A stretch of DNA of 55,194 nucleotides from Chloroflexota bacterium (GTDB lineage Bacteria; Chloroflexota; Anaerolineae; UBA7937; B3-Chlor), in NCBI GenBank assembly GCA_030613785.1, contig JAUWLF010000017.1, forward strand, positions 1 to 55,194. Direction: 5' to 3'. Position numbers and translations under genes: made by a program. Below the pieces are notes generated by a model that saw nothing but the letters and a program-made list of their open reading frames with translations, made no database searches and was not told the origin of the DNA. Below are positions 50,243 to 55,194 of the stretch, in pieces. Position 1 is the first letter of the stretch, and each line of letters begins with the position of its first letter.

Positions 50243-50317
50243 GAAGTCCGTAGCCGCACGGCGTGCCGTGCAGCTACGGCAATATCCGCCTTCGGCGCAC
50301 ACCACAGCCGTTCATTG
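50243..50317. repeat. 75-bp palindromic dispersed repeat, copy 2
   Basis: This copy is the same length as 28685-28759 and 83% identical to it. Its core arms CCGTAGCCGCACGGC and GCCGTGCAGCTACGG pair with a single mismatch around GT, so the palindrome is kept although several positions differ between copies. Located in the 346-nt gap between pcrA and glcD. Confidence 0.75.
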
Positions 50318-50421
50318 GGCCGGACGAGAAGGCCGCTCTCTCTCGCTGGTGCCGCGACAGTCCCCCACACGCTTCGAGAATCCCGCAGGTCCTGTGGACA
50401 CCCTCCTGGCGCGCCGCGCCT

Positions 50422-50450
50422 TTGTCCTCGACCAAGAGCAGTGATACAAT
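50422..50450 (+). promoter_or_regulatory. sigma70-type promoter for glcD-glcF
   Basis: TTGTCC (50422-50427) and TACAAT (50445-50450) are 17 nt apart. Initiation near 50457 gives a leader of about 40 nt with AAAGG before the ATG at 50495. Confidence 0.7.
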
Positions 50451-50494
50451 TCAAGTCCCGCTGAACTGCGGTACCATACAGAAAGGCCAGTACG

Positions 50495-51961
50495 ATGAAC
50501 CAAGCGTCTCTGGACCAAGCCTTTCAGGACCTCAAGAGCGTGCTGGGCGAGCGGGTCACTCGCGCCAAGATGCACCGCATCTGCTACAGCCGTGATTGGA
50601 GCCCTCGCCATCGTTCCCACACCGACCTGCCAGACATCGTGGCCGTCCCCAAGACCACTGACGAAGTAGTGGAAATCGTCAGAATAGCCTACCGCCATCG
50701 CATCCCAGTGGTGCCCTTCGCGGGAGGGACGGGCATGGGAGGCGGAGTAGCGGCTTGGAAGGGCGGGATTGCGATCGAGACCAAGAGCCTCGATCAGATA
50801 CTCGAGGTGGACGAGGCCAATATGATGGTCACTGCGCAGGCCGGCATCACTGTCTGGGCACTCAATGAAGAGCTGGCCCGGTACGGTCTGTGGTTCCCCC
50901 ACCAGCCAGAGAGCAAGCGGGTCTGCACTGTGGGCGCCTCCATCGCCTGTGACAGCGATTCCACCTTTGGTCTGCGGTATGGCAAGATCCTCGACTGTCT
51001 GAGCAACGTGGTGATGGTGACGGGAACAGGAGAGGCACTTCGCATCGGGCGACGCAAGGCTTCTTTCTCCTCCACTGGTTACAAGCTGCTGGACCTGGTA
51101 GTGGCGTCGGAAGGCACATTGGGAGTGGTGACTGAGGCCACGTTGCGCGTCTTCCCCCTGCCAGAGACACGCCTGGTGCGAGGGTACGTGTGTCGAAAGC
51201 TCAATGACGGGATACGAGCCCTGGAACGGATGCTGGCTAGCGGTTTGTGTGTGGAGAGTGCACACCTGAACTGCCGGCAGCGGCTACACTTCTACACTCA
51301 TGCCTACCGGCAGCAGTACCACCGTGATCCTGACATCCCAGATTGGGCGGAGGCGATCCTGTTTCTCTCCTTTGCAGGCGACGAGGACGTGGTCAACTTC
51401 AGCTTGGAGAAGGCCACCCGCATCCTGCGGGAGGAGTTCCGGGCTGAGAAAGCAAAGGAGCAGGAGATTGTTGATGGATGGTGGGCTTCCAAACACAGCC
51501 TGGAGTTCATCCCCTTCCACCAGAAATGGCCTGACAGTCAGCGTGAGAAGAAGTTCGGAGCGGCGGACCTGGGACTGCCAATTGGACGAGTGGAGGAAGC
51601 CTATCAACGCTTCCTTGAGATCGCAGGCAGGTGGGGGCAGGAAATCCTGGGCATGACCGTCTACAACGAGGCACCGAACAAGCCCACAGCCAGCATAAGC
51701 TTCGCCGTTTTCGTGGACGATTCCAACGACGAGAGCGTGACCAACTTCTACAACTACGTGAAGGAGATGAGCACTATGGCGGTCGAGATGGAAGGGACGA
51801 TGAGTTCCTACATCGGAGACGGCGATCGTTTGGGAGGTTTCAATCGGTTGGAGCATGGGGATAGCTACACCTACATGCAGCGTATCAAGGAGCTCTTCGA
51901 CCCGGGCGGCATTTTCAATCCAGGCAAGAAATTCGAATCGCGATGGATAAGCCAAGCCTAG
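50495..51961 (+). CDS. FAD-linked 2-hydroxyacid dehydrogenase (GlcD/D-lactate dehydrogenase type)
   Basis: A 488-residue PCMH-type flavoprotein. The FAD-binding domain includes IPVVPFAGGTGMGGGVAAW, VTAQAGITVWALNEELARYGL and GKILDCLSNVVMVTGTG. The C-terminal oxidase cap ends DPGGIFNPGKKF. Relatives oxidise glycolate, D-lactate or other 2-hydroxyacids to the oxoacid. The next gene, for an iron-sulfur protein, overlaps it by 19 nt, so the pair should form one membrane-associated dehydrogenase complex. With larE-B-C in the same window, lactate is an attractive substrate (inference). Confidence 0.87.
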   Translation: MNQASLDQAFQDLKSVLGERVTRAKMHRICYSRDWSPRHRSHTDLPDIVAVPKTTDEVVEIVRIAYRHRIPVVPFAGGTGMGGGVAAWKGGIAIETKSLDQILEVDEANMMVTAQAGITVWALNEELARYGLWFPHQPESKRVCTVGASIACDSDSTFGLRYGKILDCLSNVVMVTGTGEALRIGRRKASFSSTGYKLLDLVVASEGTLGVVTEATLRVFPLPETRLVRGYVCRKLNDGIRALERMLASGLCVESAHLNCRQRLHFYTHAYRQQYHRDPDIPDWAEAILFLSFAGDEDVVNFSLEKATRILREEFRAEKAKEQEIVDGWWASKHSLEFIPFHQKWPDSQREKKFGAADLGLPIGRVEEAYQRFLEIAGRWGQEILGMTVYNEAPNKPTASISFAVFVDDSNDESVTNFYNYVKEMSTMAVEMEGTMSSYIGDGDRLGGFNRLEHGDSYTYMQRIKELFDPGGIFNPGKKFESRWISQA

Positions 51962-53013
51962 AGCAATACGCCGCAGAGATCTACACCTGCAACCGTACCC
52001 GTTGCGGATTCTGCGTAGCCGACTGCCCCGTCTACCGCGTCAAGGGCCTGGAAGGATATGCCAGCCGAGGCAAGATGATGATCGCCAGGGGGTTGTTGGA
52101 AGGGCTCATCGAACCCTCAGAGGAGGTGGAGGAGCTTGTTGAGGACTGCCTCCTTTGCGGGTATTGCCAGGCACGATGTGCTCTCAACAACTTGGACATC
52201 TTCACGCTTCTGCGTCAGAGAATGGTAGAGGAGGACTTGTGCGCCCCAGAGCACAGGGAGAAGACCGTCAAGATTCTGGAGGAGGGACACCTCTTTCAGC
52301 GTCCCTCTCCCGTAAGAAGAGAAGGCACGGTTCCCCTGTACCTGGGATGTCTATATCAGAGCAGATCCGTCGAGGTCAAGACCATCATCTCTGTGCTAAA
52401 ACGGTGCGGCATAGACCCCCTTGTAGCTGACGAGGTCTGCTGCGGCTACATCGTGGAGGCCACGGGCTTTCGCCAGGAGTTCGAAACAATCCAGGAGCGC
52501 TTCGCGGAGACATACGACCCCTATGCAGACAAAGAGATCCTGACCCTGTGCCCCACGTGCACGATCACTCTCAAGGAGCAATACGGCCTGAACGTCAAGC
52601 ACGCGATAGTGGCCGTTGCCGACAGGATAGAAACGTTGAGCCCCCGCCAACTAGATCTCAAGGCCACCTACCACGATCCATGCCACCTGGGTCGCATGCT
52701 GGGCATCTTCGAGGAACCGAGGACTATCCTGGAGGCACTGGGTGTGGAGTTGCTGGAAATGGACCAGAACCGCGTCTTCTCCACCTGCTGTGGCGGAGGG
52801 GGCGGACTGGCGGACACTAGTCCAGAGCTCTCGCTGGAGATCGCCAAGAACCGGATTCGAGATGCCCTAAAGGCGGGAGTGGAGAACGTAGTCACCGTAT
52901 GTCCCACGTGTGTGCCGACACTGCTGAAGGGGGCGAGCCGGCTGGCTAACGAAGTCGGCGTCTTCGTGGATGTGTTGGACCTGTGGGACCTACTAGACCA
53001 GGCCCTGGACTGA
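51943..53013 (+). CDS. Iron-sulfur (CCG-domain) subunit, GlcF/LldE-like
   Basis: A 356-residue electron-transfer subunit. Two ferredoxin-type 4Fe-4S motifs lie at the N-terminus: CNRTRCGFCVADCPVYR and CLLCGYCQARCA. Two CCG-domain motifs follow, DEVCCGYIVEATG with CPTC nearby and FSTCCGGGGGL with VCPTCVPTLLK, as in GlcF and HdrB-like proteins that bind noncubane clusters or pass electrons to quinone. Its ATG lies inside the end of the flavoprotein gene. Confidence 0.88.
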   Translation: MDKPSLEQYAAEIYTCNRTRCGFCVADCPVYRVKGLEGYASRGKMMIARGLLEGLIEPSEEVEELVEDCLLCGYCQARCALNNLDIFTLLRQRMVEEDLCAPEHREKTVKILEEGHLFQRPSPVRREGTVPLYLGCLYQSRSVEVKTIISVLKRCGIDPLVADEVCCGYIVEATGFRQEFETIQERFAETYDPYADKEILTLCPTCTITLKEQYGLNVKHAIVAVADRIETLSPRQLDLKATYHDPCHLGRMLGIFEEPRTILEALGVELLEMDQNRVFSTCCGGGGGLADTSPELSLEIAKNRIRDALKAGVENVVTVCPTCVPTLLKGASRLANEVGVFVDVLDLWDLLDQALD

Positions 53014-53179
53014 GCAGCAGCAACTCCGAACCTCGTGCACTGAGGCAGAGCGATGGCCTGGGACTTGATGCTACTCGACTTCGCGGTACCCAGGCACAGA
53101 ATCCTGCAAACCCCGCACGCAGACCCAGGGCCCCGGGGCAGACTCGACTCCGCGCTAGAGAAGACCTCTCCGTGTTTCT

Positions 53180-53557
53180 CTACTTCTCGTTCTTCTGCTT
53201 GCTCCAGTAGTCGTCGACGGCAGCGCGGACCGCGTCGGCGGCGAGGTTTGAGCAATGCATCTTCTGGGCCGGCAGTCCGCCCAAGGCGTCCGCAACAGCC
53301 TTGTTGGAAAGGTTAACGGCCTCGTCTAGAGACTTGCCCTTGATCATCTCCGTGGCGATGCTACTCGTGGCGATGGCCGCGCCACAACCGAAAGTGCGGA
53401 ACTTGACGTCCTCGATGTGATCGTCCTTCACCTTGATGAACATCTCCATCACATCACCGCACATGGGATTGCCGATCTTGCCCACCCCATCCGCATCCTC
53501 GATAACCCCCACATTCCTGGGGTTGGTGAAATGCTCCATCACTAGTTCAGAGTACAT
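53180..53557 (-). CDS. iscU: IscU/NifU-like iron-sulfur scaffold protein
   Basis: A 125-residue scaffold on which Fe-S clusters are built. The three conserved Cys are at 33 (GNPMCGDVM), 58 (TFGCGAAIATSS) and 102 (KMHCSNLAADA). The Asp in CGD and the start MYSELVMEHFTNPRNVG are typical. ATG 53557 was chosen over an upstream in-frame codon because AGGAGGT precedes it and it gives the canonical N-terminus. It follows iscS on the same strand. Confidence 0.94.
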   Translation of the reverse strand: MYSELVMEHFTNPRNVGVIEDADGVGKIGNPMCGDVMEMFIKVKDDHIEDVKFRTFGCGAAIATSSIATEMIKGKSLDEAVNLSNKAVADALGGLPAQKMHCSNLAADAVRAAVDDYWSKQKNEK

Positions 53558-53591
53558 ACGTGTCCTTACCTCCTTGCTCCCAGTGGACCGC

Positions 53592-54764
53592 TCAGCTCGC
53601 ATAGAGTGGCGACATGGCTCGCAAACGTTCTACTACGCCAGGCAACACCTCTACTACGCGGTCCACGCCCTGTTCCGTGTTCTCTCGGCCCAAAGTCATG
53701 CGCACCGAGCCATGGGCTACGTCATGCGGCACACCCATGGCCAGCAGCACGTGAGAGGGTTCTGCAGATCCGGTGGCACAGGCCGAACCGCTGGAGGCGG
53801 CGATGCCGTGCATGTCCAGGCCCATAAGCATGGCCTCTCCCTCCACATACTCAAAGACGAAGTTGGCGTTATTGGCCAGCCGCTCCCTGGGATGACCCAT
53901 CAGGCGACAGTGCGGGACAGAAGAGAGCACGCCATCTATGAGACGATCGCGCAATGCTATGAGCCTGCGGCTCTCCTGCTCACGCCGCCCCTCGACCAGT
54001 TTCAAAGCCGTCGCCAGACCCACGATGTAGGGCACGTTCTCAGTCCCGGCGCGTCGGCTCTGCTCGTGGGCCCCTCCTGTCTGGATAGGCAATAGCCCCA
54101 CGCCCTCTCTCACGTATAGCACACCTACCCCTTTCGGTCCATAGAACTTGTGGCCCGAGAGGGTGAGAAGATCGACGTTCAGTTCCCTCACGTCGAGGCT
54201 GAGCGAACCAGCGCCCTGCACAGCATCGCTGTGAAATGGTATGTTGTGCCTTCGCGCGATCTCCCCTATCTCGGAGATCGGTTCGATGGTGCCCACCTCG
54301 TTGTTGGCATACATGATACTGATGAGCACCGTCCTCTCCGTGATGGCCCGTTCCACATCCCCCGGGTCCACGCGGCCGTATTCATCCACCGGCACATAGG
54401 TCACCTCAAAGCCGAACTCCTTCTCTAGTTGCTCGCAGGTGTAGCTCACCGCGTGGTGCTCGACGGGTGAGGTGATGATGTGATCGCCTCGTTGTCGGTT
54501 CAGCCGGGCAACACCTCGAATCGCCAGGTTGTCGCTCTCAGTGCCACAACTGGTGAAGATGATCTCATCAGGACTACAGTTCAAGATCCCGGCCACATCG
54601 GCGCGGGCTTCATCCAGAGCATGGCGCGCCTCCCGCCCCAAAGAGTGAATACTGGAGGCGTTGCCATACCGCTCACCGAAGTAAGGCAGCATGGCCTCCA
54701 CGACTCTAGGATCTACAGCGGTCGTCGCCGCGTGGTCGAGATAGATCGCACCCCTTTCGCTCAT
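53592..54764 (-). CDS. iscS: Cysteine desulfurase IscS/NifS
   Basis: A 390-residue PLP enzyme that takes sulfur from cysteine as a persulfide. It begins IYLDHAATTAVDPRVVEAM. The PLP Lys is K206 in TLSGHKFYGPKGVG, and the mobile-loop Cys329 is in ASSGSACATGS. HHAV, SDAVQGAG and RRAGTENVPYIVG are standard. It supplies iscU and probably MoaD thiocarboxylation, tRNA thiolation and selenium delivery as well (inference from known IscS roles). Confidence 0.95.
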   Translation of the reverse strand: MSERGAIYLDHAATTAVDPRVVEAMLPYFGERYGNASSIHSLGREARHALDEARADVAGILNCSPDEIIFTSCGTESDNLAIRGVARLNRQRGDHIITSPVEHHAVSYTCEQLEKEFGFEVTYVPVDEYGRVDPGDVERAITERTVLISIMYANNEVGTIEPISEIGEIARRHNIPFHSDAVQGAGSLSLDVRELNVDLLTLSGHKFYGPKGVGVLYVREGVGLLPIQTGGAHEQSRRAGTENVPYIVGLATALKLVEGRREQESRRLIALRDRLIDGVLSSVPHCRLMGHPRERLANNANFVFEYVEGEAMLMGLDMHGIAASSGSACATGSAEPSHVLLAMGVPHDVAHGSVRMTLGRENTEQGVDRVVEVLPGVVERLRAMSPLYAS

Positions 54765-54823
54765 CTACCCTCCAATCTTCCCGTCTGTCTGGGCACCGGT
54801 CCACTCTCCACAAGACAGATCTG

Positions 54824-55194
54824 TCAGTTCGCTGACTCTGTGTCCATCAAATCGGCCAACGTTGTGGAGTCAAGGATCTGGACAATGCCGTCGTGCATCT
54901 TTCTCCATAGGTCACGAGCTGTACACACCTCCTGCCGGCTGCACATATCTCCCGCCTCGCTGCCAGGGATGCACTTCAAGGGCATGATCTGGCCATCCTC
55001 CAGAGCGCGGATGATGTCACCGACTGTGATCTTGCGAGGTGCCAGGCGAAGAGCGTACCCACCGTGGGCACCTCGAGTGCTCTCTATCAGATCCGCTTCT
55101 CTCAGTAGAGGCACTATCTGCTCCAAATAGGGAAAGGAAATTCCCTGCACCTGTGCCACGTCGCTCAACGAGACAGGTCCTTCGCCGTAGCGAC
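54824..55194 (-). CDS. iscR: Rrf2-family regulator, IscR-like (5' end beyond the window)
   Basis: About 123 residues are visible. The frame is open to the right edge, where RYGEGPVSLSDVAQVQGIS is the middle of the winged helix-turn-helix. SFPYLEQIVPLLREADLIES and STRGAHGGYALRLAP follow. The cluster-binding set is CIPGSEAGDMC and SRQEVC, three Cys with spacing C-x9-C-x5-C, close to IscR. It probably senses Fe-S status and controls this isc operon. The true start and promoter lie outside. Confidence 0.88.
   Translation of the reverse strand, partial: RYGEGPVSLSDVAQVQGISFPYLEQIVPLLREADLIESTRGAHGGYALRLAPRKITVGDIIRALEDGQIMPLKCIPGSEAGDMCSRQEVCTARDLWRKMHDGIVQILDSTTLADLMDTESAN

Noticed and set aside
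53013..53180. Terminator between convergent glcF and iscU
   Set aside because: GC-rich sequence near 53125 forms only short, poor stems and lacks a T tract on either strand.
1..55194. CRISPR arrays, prophage, IS transposases or rRNA
   Set aside because: No regularly spaced repeats, transposase motifs, phage structural genes or rRNA sequence were found on either strand.

Overview
This 55 kb window is bacterial chromosome, GC-rich and densely coded, with genes on both strands. My best guess is a Chloroflexota (Anaerolineae-like) bacterium. That is inference from style: lipoproteins with Thr/Pro-rich linkers and pre-peptidase-like repeats, a degenerate PPM domain joined to a beta-propeller, sigma70-type promoters, and many GTG/TTG starts. 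There is no rRNA, prophage, IS element or CRISPR array. One tRNA gene is present, and it is tRNA-Sec.

Layout. 1-5.3 kb: the tail of a possible glycosyltransferase, then a LytS/LytTR two-component system with an ABC-2 exporter and two methyltransferase-family genes. 5.5-9.1 kb: an inverted-repeat element, a secreted lipoprotein with three 63-residue Cys-rich repeats, and a B12-binding radical SAM protein. 9.1-13.8 kb: a SEC-C protein, a PIN-domain remnant, larE-larB-larC for the nickel-pincer cofactor (no larA in view) and a DUF218 protein. 13.9-18.8 kb: a promoter and an operon of envelope proteins (PPC-like repeats, a zinc-ribbon membrane protein, a DsbA-like lipoprotein).

18.8-26.4 kb (minus strand) is a molybdenum/tungsten unit. 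A consensus promoter reads into two tandem riboswitches of the Moco type, with a terminator after the first and a tiny leader ORF after the second. Then come wtpA-wtpB-wtpC, moaA-moaC-moaD-moaE, an AIR-synthase-like gene and a TPR gene. Directly upstream lies selC (tRNA-Sec) with its own promoter, beside a radical SAM gene and a DedA gene. Mo/W uptake, Moco synthesis and selenocysteine capacity therefore sit side by side, which would suit Sec-containing Mo/W enzymes such as formate dehydrogenase. None is encoded here.

28.5-40.3 kb: a 75-bp palindromic repeat, a secreted glycoside hydrolase, holB and ricT, a minus-strand housekeeping run (PHP, glycyl-tRNA synthetase, recO, MazG-like), then arfB, a cupin and a PspA-like three-gene operon ending in a DSDSW-repeat protein. 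40.3-42.4 kb is a decayed stretch with a frameshifted FAD oxidoreductase remnant, a small ORF with its own promoter and a ribbon-helix-helix regulator with a likely self-operator. 42.4-50.1 kb: a PPM-like/propeller membrane protein, tsaD (apparently leaderless), a frameshifted membrane sensor, degV and pcrA. 50.2-55.2 kb: a second copy of the 75-bp repeat, a glcD/glcF-like lactate or glycolate dehydrogenase pair, and iscR-iscS-iscU, with iscR running off the window. The Lar maturation genes and the 2-hydroxyacid dehydrogenase may belong to one lactate physiology, but that link is inference.
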